A stretch of DNA of 64,000 nucleotides from Chryseobacterium aureum (GCF_003971235.1 NZ_CP034661.1:3162001-3226000), one strand, 5' to 3'; shown: positions 46,001-54,434, numbered from the stretch's first letter. Numbers and translations: made by a program. The notes: generated by a model from the letters alone, not told the origin.

Positions 46001-47846
46001 TATTGATATTTTCTTCAATGATTTTGGCATCTATAGCTTTCTGCAGCTCAATAATATCTGCTGATATCTGCTGTGCTCTTTCTTCGTACGGCAGTAATGC
46101 TCCTTCCTGAAGCAGAAATTCCACACAGGCATTTGACAGTTCTGTATACCGTTCCGCGAGGGATTTTTCCAGTATATCCAGCAAAGCTGTATCTGCATAT
46201 TTAAGTTCCCTTGCTCCTGTAACTTCTCCTCTTAATGTCCTGATCTGAGAAAGGGCATCAATATATTCTGTAAGCTGGGAATAGTGGAGTCTTTTGGTAT
46301 CATCCAGAATTTTCTCACAGGCCTGTTTTATTTTTTCTAATGCTTCCTCTGTATTTTTTCTCTGTTCTACTACTTTTTCGTATTCATTGATCGCAGAATG
46401 GGCAATAGCTCTGATCTCTTTCAATGGAACATCCAGCTTCTGAACTTCATCTTCACCAAGGAAGTAGTAGGTGTCCAGAATAAATGTGGAAAGCTTTACA
46501 ATATCATTATAAAGACCGCTGTAGGAGTCTTTTTTGTTCAGAAGGGTGATGAGTTCCTGGCTTTCTGCCATGACTCTTACGATATCCTTGTTTCCGATTT
46601 TATAAATTAAGCTGTCTGCCTTTTCAGTATTGGGCAGCAATTCTTTAGAAAAGGGAGTCTGCCAGATCTGGGCAAGGTGATTTTTCGTGGTTTCCACACT
46701 TTCGCGAAGATAAATCAGCTTTCCATCATTAAGAAATGTGAAGCCACTGCACCGGATGGGTGTTTCTATGGTCTGCGTAATAATATTATAGGAGATCAGC
46801 TGATAATTATTGGTTTTATCATCATAAAAAACATATAAAAAATTCTCACCATTGGGCTCTATAATGGTTTTCAGATAGTAAAGCCTGTTCTGATCCTGTG
46901 AGATTACCTTTAGACCACCTGTCTGAAGAGCATATCCGTTTGAAAATAATACCCCCTGATTTTCCGGAAGCAGAAGTCCCGAATATTTAAGCGCATCTGC
47001 TCTTGAAACGGTTTTTTCTTTGTGATTATAAATGAAATAGCGTTCTGTTTCCTGATACGGCTTTATTTTAAACAAAACCAGATTATCGAGATCACAGAAA
47101 TGAATCTCTGCATCATCCAGATTCTGGTCTTTATGAATCACATCTTCAGAATAAATTCCTTTTCCCGTATCTGTATTGTCTTCTACCTTGATGGTGATAT
47201 CACCGCCAATGCTTTCTACAAAAACTTTGTCAGCTAAAGAAATATGAGGATGTTTTCCCGATCTCTGCATATCTCTGGTTGCCTTTGTCCATACAAAACC
47301 ATGCTGCTGAGGGTATGACGTCTCTGAAGCACTTCTTGAATCTACATAGATCAGCTGGCCTTCTTTAATCAGCCATTTAAAAGCTTTGATATCTGTAGTG
47401 CTTTCGGACAGCTGGAAAACCATATAAAGATAGTTTTCTGTGAACGTAAATCGGGCAAAGAAGGTATTTCTGTAATATTTGTAAAGGTTTTTGAACTCAT
47501 CAATGAAAACTTCATCATTGATCAGGGTATGATCCTGGGGTTCAAAACGGTTATTATTAATTTTATATATGGAAAAAACATCCGAAATATGGATTTCCGT
47601 CTGAAGTCCCAGATGAGCATTGGATCCGAATATCAGATGATCGCCCAGTGAATAGATATCTTTGGCAATACAGCTGTGATCCGTAGAAATTCTCTCATTG
47701 GCTACAAGCGAAAAATCTACTCCGCCAAAGATATTTTTACGGCTTTCATTAAGCTGCTGAAGTCTCTTAACGAGATCATTCTTCTGCTCATTTAAACGGT
47801 TCTGAATAATTTCGTAAGTTCCGGAATTAAGTTGTTCTGACATCAT
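43041..47846 (-). CDS. giant AAA+ ATPase (DUF3686/'DNA repair ATPase'-like)
   Basis: This 1601-aa protein has a large N-terminal region with beta-rich repeats, long coiled coils (about residues 480-850) and a C-terminal AAA+ domain. Walker A is SPPGYGKTTLMEY (about residue 1245) and Walker B is VMLYLDDIQHCNP (about 1310). A sensor-like VMAGNPYTESG follows. Overall it resembles the family labelled DNA repair ATPase with a DUF3686 region, whose real role is not settled. Its genes occur with PspA and flotillin, so it may remodel membrane-associated assemblies. It is the last gene of the stress operon. Confidence 0.8.
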   Translation of the reverse strand: MMSEQLNSGTYEIIQNRLNEQKNDLVKRLQQLNESRKNIFGGVDFSLVANERISTDHSCIAKDIYSLGDHLIFGSNAHLGLQTEIHISDVFSIYKINNNRFEPQDHTLINDEVFIDEFKNLYKYYRNTFFARFTFTENYLYMVFQLSESTTDIKAFKWLIKEGQLIYVDSRSASETSYPQQHGFVWTKATRDMQRSGKHPHISLADKVFVESIGGDITIKVEDNTDTGKGIYSEDVIHKDQNLDDAEIHFCDLDNLVLFKIKPYQETERYFIYNHKEKTVSRADALKYSGLLLPENQGVLFSNGYALQTGGLKVISQDQNRLYYLKTIIEPNGENFLYVFYDDKTNNYQLISYNIITQTIETPIRCSGFTFLNDGKLIYLRESVETTKNHLAQIWQTPFSKELLPNTEKADSLIYKIGNKDIVRVMAESQELITLLNKKDSYSGLYNDIVKLSTFILDTYYFLGEDEVQKLDVPLKEIRAIAHSAINEYEKVVEQRKNTEEALEKIKQACEKILDDTKRLHYSQLTEYIDALSQIRTLRGEVTGARELKYADTALLDILEKSLAERYTELSNACVEFLLQEGALLPYEERAQQISADIIELQKAIDAKIIEENINTLSGQLELLVDIVNNLKIEDTSQSTQIIENISVIFARLNQERLELSKRKREISGKELASDFQAQITLFDQSVINFLELSQTPEKCDEYLTKLSIQLEEMETKFIDFDEFTEQIGSKREEVYGHFQNKRVQLTETRNKRTQNLFEAAQRILKSVQTKAESFDSENEINGYFAADLMVEKVRDLSRQLAEWEDSAKSEEIQTLLKTQQQEAVRKLKDKKEIYADGQSIIALGDYKFAVNQQKLDLTLVLRNAQYYYHLTGTSFYEPLNFTADEFRDVWNQEFISENNNVKRFEYLAWNVFSAHQEIMSEAENGKAVQDFTSEHFGEGLVKGIHDKDAEKIVLKLQQINNELGLMRFTAMERTLARLFWFFLENERKAYYTQQFEAAAIITRSFTVKQEFEYLSKQLSEEMKSFASAHGIFKETDCINAAIYLKKEDKENFLISEKAATLYELFMKALKEKGKDLEFIAQLQAMYQYPSACYYIAESALQAMDPEADENIVQEAAGFLITQKFDPKNIRHIACEVTLKELKSLEKDTEYHLNYFEFVSRLNYFNTVTVPKYKRLQELKYSWVDEKKKALKLDTFKPQIFSSFVRNKLINDVYFPLIGANLAKQLGTAGADKRTDRMSMLLLVSPPGYGKTTLMEYMAERMGLVFMKINGPSLGYDIVSTDPSEAKNAGARQELEKLNLALEMGDNVMLYLDDIQHCNPEFLQKFISLADGQRKIEGIYNGESKTYDLRSKRFCLVMAGNPYTESGEKFKIPDMLANRSDTYNLGEISGSKKELFDLSLIENALMSNEYLTRLTNPGMENLYELYDCVLTDNPADNLKGNFSSNEISDFRAVLKNTITVRNMVLKVNKEYIASAAMSDDYRNEPPFKLQGSYRNMNKLIAQIQPILKDSEVTQIVLDHYQNESQTLTTGAEANMLKLKELIGILSEEETERWNEIKKTFIKNKTLKGLGENDRMSQIVALLAQFGDGLEGIREVLKKAEQ

Positions 47847-47924
47847 TTTTATTTAGGTTGTCATGACTGCTGCCGGGCAGCAGGTCTTTGTATAACTTTG
47901 GTACTTTGAAAATTTTTTTAATGT

Positions 47925-47957
47925 AAACCTTATAGGTTTTGAAAACCTATAAGGTTT
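47925..47957. repeat. AAACCTTATAGGTTTT palindromic hairpin
   Basis: AAACCTTATAGGTTTT (47925-47940) and AAAACCTATAAGGTTT (47942-47957) pair perfectly over 16 bp around one base. On the minus strand the hairpin precedes the AAA+ gene by about 80 bp and is followed by ACATTAAAAAAA. It may be a processing site, an attenuator or a dispersed repeat. Confidence 0.65.
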
Positions 47958-48003
47958 GAGACTTAGAGTCCATAAAGGATCTACTATCTACTATATCCTT
48001 ACA

Positions 48004-50025
48004 TTAAATATGGTTATTGTTTACCGGTTTGTGCTCCACTCCCAGATGTTTGGCCATATCCAGTGCTCTTTCCAGAATTCCTTTTTCCTGTTGGCTGGCC
48101 ACGCTGTTCAGCTTAAAGATCAGGGAAGCTATGCTCATATTTTTGATGTCATCTGAGGAAATTTTGTATTTATCTACCATTCCCATCACTTTCCCGATGA
48201 TGTTTTCTCCGTCACCCAGAAGATTTTCTTTTACAATCTGTGCGTTTTCGCTGTGACTGATGAACTTATCCAGTCCTTTTCCTGCGGAAACCTGTCTGAT
48301 AACATTATCGAAGAAAGTATTGTCTCCTCCTACGATATCAATTTTTGCAGATTTGAAGGCTTCTGCCAGCACCATGGACTGCGCTTCTGCAATATCTTTC
48401 TGAATCGCGATCTGAGCGAGCTCCACATCTTTTTCTTTGGCAAGCTGAAGACGGAATTCTTCGTGTTCTTTTCCGGCTTCGTTCAGTTTCTTCATGGCTT
48501 CTGCTTTCTCGGTGATTCCTGCGGCTTCTGCCAGTGCTTTTTCTTTGATCACTTCTGCCTGCGCAATTCCTTCTTTCTTGGAAGCATCTGCTTTTTTCTC
48601 AATCACTACAGCTTCTACAATTCCCTGTCTTTCTGCAGCATCGGCTTTTGCATGCATTACCTGCGCTTCAGATAAACCTACTGTAGCTTCTTCTTTTGCT
48701 TTTGCATCTGCGATGATCTTTCGGGCCTCTGCTTCTTTTTCGGCGGCATCTCTTTTCGCCTGTGCTTCAATTACGTATTTCTGGGCGTCTTTCTCGGCAG
48801 CCAATCTGCGGGATTCTGCGGCTCTTGTTTCTTCAATCAGTTTTTTCTCTGCTTCCTGAGTGGCAACGGTAATTTCTACCTGCTTGTTTCTTTCTGCTGT
48901 TTTGAAGGCTTCCAGATCTTTGATTCCCTGCTGCTCTTCCACCACAGTCTTCTCCATGGTAAGACGCTCGCGGATCGCATCCTGAATGCTTTTCTTTTCA
49001 AGTTCTATGGCTTTTTCTTTTTCAATTTGGGCAAGCGAAACTATTCTTTCTCTTTCCGTGGCTTCCAGCGCTTTGTCTTTTAGGACTCTTTCCGTTTCTA
49101 CGAGATCTGCACGTTCTTTATTTTTAGCAGCAATAACCACCTGGCGAAGTTTATTTTCTTCGGCTATCTGCAGTTTTTCTTCTGTAGCAATCCGTACGGT
49201 TTCATATCTAAGGCGCTCTTCTTCTTCAACTTTCAGAATTTCGGCATTTTCACGGGCTTTGATATTGGCAACTTCTCTTTTTTGAGATTCTTCTTTTTCA
49301 GCAAGTTGTTTTTCGAGCTCAAGAATTGCTTCACGGGCTTCTACGTTCTGTTTTGTAATGGTTTTTTCTTCATCACGGCGAACCTGGTTGGCTTTAATAT
49401 TCTGAGTGGCTGTCAGTTCAGTGATCTTTTTAATTCCCTCAGAATCAAGGATATTATCTTTATCTAATTTATCAATGGAAGTCTGCTCAAGGTAATCTAT
49501 GGCGCAATCATCCAATACATATCCGTTAAGGTCTGTTCCGATGATATCAAGGATTTCCTGACGGAATTCGCTTCTCGCTTCGTACAATTCTGTAAAATCA
49601 AATTTCTTTCCAACCGTTTTAAGGGCCTCTGAAAATTTCGCTTCAAACAGCTCTCTTAATGTCTGCGCATCTGAAGCACGCTGACAGCCAATGGTTTGTC
49701 CCACATTCACAATATCATCTACTGATTTATTGACCCGGATAAAAAATGCCACCTGAATATCTGCTCTCATATTGTCTTTACAGATCAAGCCTGCTCTTCC
49801 CTCTCTTGAAATCTCCAGTTTTTTTACGGAGATGTCCATAGATTCCATACGGTGGATAATGGGAATGACAATACCGGCATTAAAGAAGACTTTTGTACCT
49901 CCATAACCAGTTCTTAAAATAACGATTCCCTGAACGGTTTTTTTATACATTGATAAAATCCAGAAAATCAATCCGACTGTTGCTACAACGGCAACAATAA
50001 TTCCAGCAATTAAAGGTAAGTTCAT
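48004..50025 (-). CDS. flotillin-like SPFH/band-7 protein (YqiK-type)
   Basis: This 673-aa membrane-anchored protein has one N-terminal membrane segment (about residues 5-25), then an SPFH domain (residues about 30-200; GTKVFFNAGIVIPIIHRM, NMRADIQVAFFIRV). A long Ala/Glu/Lys-rich coiled coil covers about residues 200-560. Flotillins organise membrane microdomains and are often encoded with NfeD-type OB-fold proteins. The operon partner at 50151-50807 is such a protein. It follows that gene by 125 bp. Confidence 0.92.
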   Translation of the reverse strand: MNLPLIAGIIVAVVATVGLIFWILSMYKKTVQGIVILRTGYGGTKVFFNAGIVIPIIHRMESMDISVKKLEISREGRAGLICKDNMRADIQVAFFIRVNKSVDDIVNVGQTIGCQRASDAQTLRELFEAKFSEALKTVGKKFDFTELYEARSEFRQEILDIIGTDLNGYVLDDCAIDYLEQTSIDKLDKDNILDSEGIKKITELTATQNIKANQVRRDEEKTITKQNVEAREAILELEKQLAEKEESQKREVANIKARENAEILKVEEEERLRYETVRIATEEKLQIAEENKLRQVVIAAKNKERADLVETERVLKDKALEATERERIVSLAQIEKEKAIELEKKSIQDAIRERLTMEKTVVEEQQGIKDLEAFKTAERNKQVEITVATQEAEKKLIEETRAAESRRLAAEKDAQKYVIEAQAKRDAAEKEAEARKIIADAKAKEEATVGLSEAQVMHAKADAAERQGIVEAVVIEKKADASKKEGIAQAEVIKEKALAEAAGITEKAEAMKKLNEAGKEHEEFRLQLAKEKDVELAQIAIQKDIAEAQSMVLAEAFKSAKIDIVGGDNTFFDNVIRQVSAGKGLDKFISHSENAQIVKENLLGDGENIIGKVMGMVDKYKISSDDIKNMSIASLIFKLNSVASQQEKGILERALDMAKHLGVEHKPVNNNHI

Positions 50026-50150
50026 AGTTTTATAAGTTTATAGTTTATATATAGATTGTGTTTTTTGTTTTATAGGAAATGGCAGATGATATCCAGGATA
50101 TGGCTCATCAGAATCAAAAAAATAGTTATCATGGTTATTAGTTCTTATTT

Positions 50151-50807
50151 TTAATATCTTATAGACTGCTGCACATAGTAAATCCTTTTTTCGGGTTCTT
50201 CATCTACAATCATGACGCGGCTTCCATGCTCCAGTCTGCTTCCGTCTTTACTTCTCACCATCAGGGTCATAGGATCGCTTCCGATAAAGACTTCCATCAT
50301 CCCTATTTTATCATCCTGAATGCTAGATTTCAGGCGGCCTTCTCTTCCCAGAAAGGCATATGATAATTCCCCTTTATGATTAATTTCCTTAAAAAAGGGA
50401 TTGAGCGGTTTCAAAATCATTTTGGTTAACAGCATTCCTCCGATCATGAGCGGGAATAAAGTGAGTATTCCGGCCCATGTTGGCAGCGGCATAAAGTAGT
50501 TAAGATACAATGAGCCCAGCCAGGTAATCAGCAGTGAAAGGGTAAGAAAATATGTTATGGGAACAATATCCAGATTCAGAAATTTCAGGAAATGCATCCA
50601 TGCCGAAGGATCATGATCAGGGGTGTGAACATGGCCATCCGGAACGTCTATATCTGCATCCGCATCCACGTCGGAATGAATACCCACATCTATATCCAGC
50701 CCTGTAAGAATGGTAAAGAGCCAATAGATTACTGAAAGCCCGAGCAGAACCGTCAGCACCGTATTCACCGGAGAAAATGCTACATTTAAAAATTCCTGAA
50801 AGGTCAT
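50151..50807 (-). CDS. OB-fold membrane protein (YqiJ/NfeD-like)
   Basis: The 218-aa protein has a membrane segment near residues 15-36, a loop, two more membrane segments and a C-terminal OB-fold-like beta domain (EGRLKSSIQDDKIGMMEVFIG). The loop is rich in Asp and His (DVDADADIDVPDGHVHTPDH), which is unusual and may bind metal. Proteins of this type act with flotillins. It overlaps nothing and starts one base after the PspA stop. Confidence 0.8.
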   Translation of the reverse strand: MTFQEFLNVAFSPVNTVLTVLLGLSVIYWLFTILTGLDIDVGIHSDVDADADIDVPDGHVHTPDHDPSAWMHFLKFLNLDIVPITYFLTLSLLITWLGSLYLNYFMPLPTWAGILTLFPLMIGGMLLTKMILKPLNPFFKEINHKGELSYAFLGREGRLKSSIQDDKIGMMEVFIGSDPMTLMVRSKDGSRLEHGSRVMIVDEEPEKRIYYVQQSIRY

Positions 50808-50808
50808 A

Positions 50809-51510
50809 TCAGCCTTTTTTTAGTGTTTCTTTTAATCTGTTTAAAGCTTCTTCAGCTTCTGAATCATTAGTATTGACCAGGGCGTCTATTTCTTCATCAA
50901 TGCTTTTTCCTGATTTTGAAATATCAGCGTAAGCTTCAGCAAGGGCTTCCTGCTGCACGACCCGATCCTTCAGCTTTTCAAGCATGCTTACCGTGCTTCC
51001 GGTATCCATCTGGGTCATCTTCTGATTGATATCTTTGGTGGCTTCGCTTACCTGAACCCTTGCTTTAAGTGTTTTGAGTTCATTTTCCCACTTGGCAATG
51101 CCTGATTTCAGATGATTGATATTGGCCTGCATCTTTTCGCATTCATCATATTGTTTTTCATGTTCTTTATGAAAAGATTTCGCATTTTCCAGGGCTGAAG
51201 TCTGTCTTTTCAGGGCTTCTTTGGCAAGGCGGTCTGCTTCTGCCGTTTCCACTTCTCCTTTTTCAGCTTTCTGAACGATGACAATGGCTTTATTATAATA
51301 ATCTTTGGCTGTTTGCTCCTCTGTTTCTGCTTCATTCTTTTTCCGGATGGCAAGTGCTTTTAACTGTGCAAGTGCTTCTATGCTTTTTGCCAGCTGTTCT
51401 TTCATTTCTCGGATCCCCTCTTCCGTTAAATTGATGGGGTCTTCAAAGCTTTCAATCACAGAATGGATCTCTGCTTTTCCTATCGTTAATAATCTTTTGA
51501 AAATGTTCAT
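50809..51510 (-). CDS. PspA/IM30 family protein
   Basis: The 233-aa protein is predicted to be almost entirely helical coiled coil and matches PspA/IM30. The start NIFKRLLTIGKAEIHSVIESFEDP is the family N-terminus. PspA binds stressed membranes and belongs to the ESCRT-III superfamily. It lies in an operon with a flotillin, an OB-fold membrane protein and a AAA+ ATPase. No PspF or PspBC homologue was seen nearby. Confidence 0.93.
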   Translation of the reverse strand: MNIFKRLLTIGKAEIHSVIESFEDPINLTEEGIREMKEQLAKSIEALAQLKALAIRKKNEAETEEQTAKDYYNKAIVIVQKAEKGEVETAEADRLAKEALKRQTSALENAKSFHKEHEKQYDECEKMQANINHLKSGIAKWENELKTLKARVQVSEATKDINQKMTQMDTGSTVSMLEKLKDRVVQQEALAEAYADISKSGKSIDEEIDALVNTNDSEAEEALNRLKETLKKG

Positions 51511-51529
51511 TTTAAATATCTTTTGTGAA

Positions 51530-51925
51530 TTACTTACTCATTTCTAGCATTTCTGTTGTAAATTCCCCCACAAGGATCCCTAAAGAATTGATGGAAGCCA
51601 TCACTTCATTTTGTGCCATATTATCCGTTGGAAGAGTATCTCTGAAAATCACCCGTCTTCCGGTTCCGTCCAGTACAAATGCTCCGTGAACGATGTCTCT
51701 GTTTTTCTGAAGCAGTCTCAGGAATATTTTTTCGGATGGGTTTTTGATTTCAAAAAGGAACTGTTCCATGATCAGAATAGAATCTGATATAATAAGGATC
51801 ATGTTTTTTATCCCGTTGGATTCTTTTTCAATGATTAAGATTCTCTGAGCTTCATCCTCCAGCGTGATGTTAAACTCATAATCTAACAACCACTCTTTGA
51901 CCGTTCTGAATATTTGATTTCTCAT
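51530..51925 (-). CDS. YbjN-like / type III secretion chaperone-fold protein
   Basis: The 131-aa protein resembles YbjN and Tir-chaperone-like domains, which have an alpha-beta sandwich fold. Segments are FNITLEDEAQRILIIEKE and LLQKNRDIVHGAFVLDGTGRRVIF. It is the first gene of the five-gene operon and starts 33 bp after a clear promoter. A chaperone or adaptor role for the PspA or AAA+ partners is possible but inferred. Confidence 0.75.
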   Translation of the reverse strand: MRNQIFRTVKEWLLDYEFNITLEDEAQRILIIEKESNGIKNMILIISDSILIMEQFLFEIKNPSEKIFLRLLQKNRDIVHGAFVLDGTGRRVIFRDTLPTDNMAQNEVMASINSLGILVGEFTTEMLEMSK

Positions 51926-51957
51926 AATGGCTGGTTTAGTGTTTTATTTTCTCTACA

Positions 51958-51988
51958 CAAATATAAAATAAAATTTTCAAAATGCAAA
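51958..51988 (-). promoter_or_regulatory. flavobacterial promoter of the PspA-flotillin operon
   Basis: On the minus strand TTTG (51985-51988), a 19-bp spacer and TATATTTG (51958-51965) give a full match to the TTTG-N19-TAnnTTTG consensus. It lies 33 bp before the first gene of the operon. Confidence 0.75.
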
Positions 51989-52019
51989 TATTATTAGCAA
52001 TTATTTATTTCAGATTCTC

Positions 52020-52027
52020 TATCTTTG
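52020..52027 (+). promoter_or_regulatory. -7 box of the divergent XRE regulator
   Basis: TATCTTTG matches TAnnTTTG and lies 19 bp before the start at 52047. No -33 TTTG is visible. The short divergent region between this and the operon promoter is the obvious place for an operator of the XRE protein. Confidence 0.45.
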
Positions 52028-52046
52028 CAAAAAAGATTAGACAAAA

Positions 52047-52673
52047 ATGAGCTTCTTTGGAACTAATATTAAGAAAATAAGACAGGTGAAAGGACTGAGC
52101 CAGAAGGCTTTTGCTGATTTATTTGATTTAAACAGAGGAGTTATTAGCTCTTATGAAGAGGGCCGTGCAGAACCTAAGATTGAAACGATATTAAAGGTTG
52201 CCAATCATTTTAACCTTACTATTGACAAATTACTGACTGAAATCATCCAGGTAAACCAGCTCGTAAGCGTTTCCGATATTGATCAGCTTATGCTTTTTCC
52301 GGAACTGGCTGTGCAAAACAGTAAGGAAACAAAGGTTAAAACGGAAGATGATAATCCAAATTCACTGATATTGCAAAAAATATTAGCATCCGTTGATCTG
52401 GTTTATGAATTTACGGCTGAAAAGGAATTGCTTCTTCATTACCACTACGGAGACATTTTATTTTTAAATAAGACAGACCTGAAAAAAGATGCTTTCTCAG
52501 GCCTGCTGCTCTATAAGGACGGCAACCTGCACTATGCATCAGACATCACAATTAAAAATGCTGAAGATCAACAGTATTATAAGATTGTTGGCTATGTTTC
52601 CACGGCAGATCAAAATATTTTCAGCACTATTTTTGAAAGGCTGGAAAGAATCGAAAATAAAGTCAAAAATTAA
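52047..52673 (+). CDS. XRE family transcriptional regulator with S24-like C-terminal region
   Basis: The 208-aa protein has an N-terminal helix-turn-helix (about residues 6-60; NIKKIRQVKGLSQKAFADLF, then RGVISSYEEGRAEPKI). The C-terminal part has HYGDILFLNKTD, which resembles the beta-rich LexA/S24 peptidase fold, but a catalytic Ser-Lys pair was not seen. It is divergent from the PspA-flotillin operon and could control it. An S24-like sensor would fit damage or stress signals. Confidence 0.85.
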   Translation: MSFFGTNIKKIRQVKGLSQKAFADLFDLNRGVISSYEEGRAEPKIETILKVANHFNLTIDKLLTEIIQVNQLVSVSDIDQLMLFPELAVQNSKETKVKTEDDNPNSLILQKILASVDLVYEFTAEKELLLHYHYGDILFLNKTDLKKDAFSGLLLYKDGNLHYASDITIKNAEDQQYYKIVGYVSTADQNIFSTIFERLERIENKVKN

Positions 52674-52814
52674 TGGATAAAAGATCTCAATGCATAATCA
52701 GGCTTTTAGCCCTATTTTAATCACCACTTATTGAATAATATAAAACCAGCTTTTTGTACATCCTGCATTTAATCTATGTTTTGCATGCTTTTATTTTGAT
52801 TTTCAGGATCAAAA

Positions 52815-52860
52815 CTAAACTATCGTGTAGTCAGAATTAAGGCTTATCCGCCTATTTTTG
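52815..52860 (+). promoter_or_regulatory. CTACAC-type operator and -7 box upstream of the ThiF gene
   Basis: CTAAACTATCGTGTAG (52815-52830) matches the CTACAC-N4-GTGTAG palindrome with one mismatch. A -7 box, TATTTTTG, starts at 52853, exactly 38 bp after the operator start. Two other promoters of this region have the same arrangement. No -33 TTTG is present, as expected for an activator-dependent promoter. Confidence 0.6.
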
Positions 52861-52876
52861 TATTAAAATAGAAGCA

Positions 52877-53623
52877 ATGGAAACAAAATATTCTCGAAAC
52901 AGGTTATACGTACAGCAGGAAGAGCAGCAGACAATAAAGGATTTTTCCATTTTGCTTGCAGGCAGTGGAATCGGTAGTAATATCGCTGAATGTGCCCTTC
53001 GTTTTGGCTTTGAAAATATTACCATTGTGGATGGTGACACTATTGAACAGTCTAATCTGAACAGACAAAACTATACCCATCAGGATATTTCTTCCTACAA
53101 AGCTGAAACCTTATACCACCGGCTTAAAAGCATTAATCCGGATGCTAATATCCGCTACCGGAGTGAATTTATCACCCCTGATAATGTTCACGAAATAATC
53201 GGCGATCATGATGTTGCCATTAACGCATTGGACTTTTCAAGCAACATTCCTGTTGTTTTTGATAAAATATGCCAGGAAAGAGGAATACATGTGCTGCATC
53301 CTTATAATCTTGGCTGGGGAGGCTTGGTAGCTGTTCTGGAACCTGGCGGACTTCCTTTGGACATTCTTTCTGATGATAATTTTAATGAACTCAAAATGGT
53401 AGAGTACATCGCGGGCTATCTGCGGTTTTGGAGAACTCCCAATGAGTGGCTGGAAAATATCATCGATGACTATAAGAAGGAAAAAGAAAATCTTCCTCCC
53501 CCTCAATTAGCAATCGCTTCCTGGATTGTTGCCGGGATGTGTACCCACGTCATGTTCAAAATAGCCACAGGAAAACCATACAAAACTTTCCCCCAGTTCT
53601 ATATGAATGCTATTTCCGAATAG
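52877..53623 (+). CDS. ThiF/MoeB/E1-like adenylyltransferase
   Basis: This 248-aa protein has the E1-like nucleotide-binding fold. Motifs are LLAGSGIGSNIAECALRFGF, DGDTIEQSNLNRQNY with the conserved Arg, KAETL with the conserved Lys, and NALDFSSN. The two CxxC zinc pairs of MoeB and ThiF are absent. Such enzymes activate a C-terminal carboxylate by adenylation; the partner protein is not known. Its promoter carries the same palindrome as the lanthipeptide genes, so it may belong to that regulon. Confidence 0.85.
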   Translation: METKYSRNRLYVQQEEQQTIKDFSILLAGSGIGSNIAECALRFGFENITIVDGDTIEQSNLNRQNYTHQDISSYKAETLYHRLKSINPDANIRYRSEFITPDNVHEIIGDHDVAINALDFSSNIPVVFDKICQERGIHVLHPYNLGWGGLVAVLEPGGLPLDILSDDNFNELKMVEYIAGYLRFWRTPNEWLENIIDDYKKEKENLPPPQLAIASWIVAGMCTHVMFKIATGKPYKTFPQFYMNAISE

Positions 53624-53642
53624 CTACCTGCGCTCTGTACGC

Positions 53643-54401
53643 TTAGATCAGTTTGTAATTGGTGGCGTAGGATAGCGCTTCCGTAATATTGCTAACCCCC
53701 ATTTTGTCGAACAATTTCCTTCTGTGAAACTTCACGGTATCTCCTGTTACATAGATCTTATCGGCAATTTCATTAATGGTAAGTCCCTGGGCATATAACC
53801 GTAAAATTTCGGCTTCTCTTTCCGAGAGCTTTACTTTCTCTTCCTTTATCCACCTGTTATCTTTTAGATCATAATTCCAGATTTCATCTGTTCCCTGCTT
53901 TACAATGGAGATATTTCCGGAGGCGTGATTGTGGGATAATGATACAATACACATGGCTTTCCACATTTTACCTTCTGAAGATAAGAAAAGTGGGGTAAGC
54001 TTGTGGTTGATAAGGATGGTATTTTTACTTTCATTCACCAAATGAAAATCGTAGGAAATGGTGTATAGCTTTCTTTCATTCACCGGCAGATTTTCATAAA
54101 ATTCAAACCCTACTTCATTGATTTTAAACAACAGGTCCAGGTCTTCTTTTTTCACATGCCGGAAATAGAAGGCATATCCCATTGTTTCTACTTCTTTAGG
54201 AGTGTGATCACAAAGAAATAACGGGTTATCTGATACATACTCGAAGTTTTGTTTCTGATAGTCTATGACATACAGACTCATGTAGGTGATTCTCGCAAAT
54301 GCTTTAATGACTTCAAGGTAGTCAGAAGTCTGGTTATTCTCTGACTCTGAGATCGCGCTGATGCTGTTTTTATTTGAAAAGAATTTTCCAATCTCTTCCA
54401 T
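53643..54401 (-). CDS. PAS-LuxR family transcriptional regulator
   Basis: The 252-aa protein has a PAS-like sensor region (about residues 40-180) and a C-terminal GerE/LuxR helix-turn-helix (about residues 190-248; KLSEREAEILRLYAQGLTIN and GDTVKFHRRKLFDKMGVSN). LuxR-type regulators usually bind 16-20 bp palindromes near position -42. Two such palindromes lie just upstream of its start, in the divergent region shared with the acyltransferase gene. It is the best candidate for the binder of all CTACAC sites. Confidence 0.9.
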   Translation of the reverse strand: MEEIGKFFSNKNSISAISESENNQTSDYLEVIKAFARITYMSLYVIDYQKQNFEYVSDNPLFLCDHTPKEVETMGYAFYFRHVKKEDLDLLFKINEVGFEFYENLPVNERKLYTISYDFHLVNESKNTILINHKLTPLFLSSEGKMWKAMCIVSLSHNHASGNISIVKQGTDEIWNYDLKDNRWIKEEKVKLSEREAEILRLYAQGLTINEIADKIYVTGDTVKFHRRKLFDKMGVSNITEALSYATNYKLI

Positions 54402-54434
54402 AGTTTAGTTTTTAAGGGTACAGTTTTCAGGTTA

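Noticed and set aside
48253..49285. Long antisense frames across the flotillin gene, rich in Ser, Phe and Ala
   Set aside because: They mirror the Ala/Glu/Lys-rich coiled coil on the other strand and are best explained by its codon bias.
54405..54412. A -7 box for the LuxR gene at 38 bp from site B1 on the minus strand
   Set aside because: The sequence there reads AAAACTAA on the minus strand, not TAnnTTTG, so autoregulation by the same geometry is not supported.
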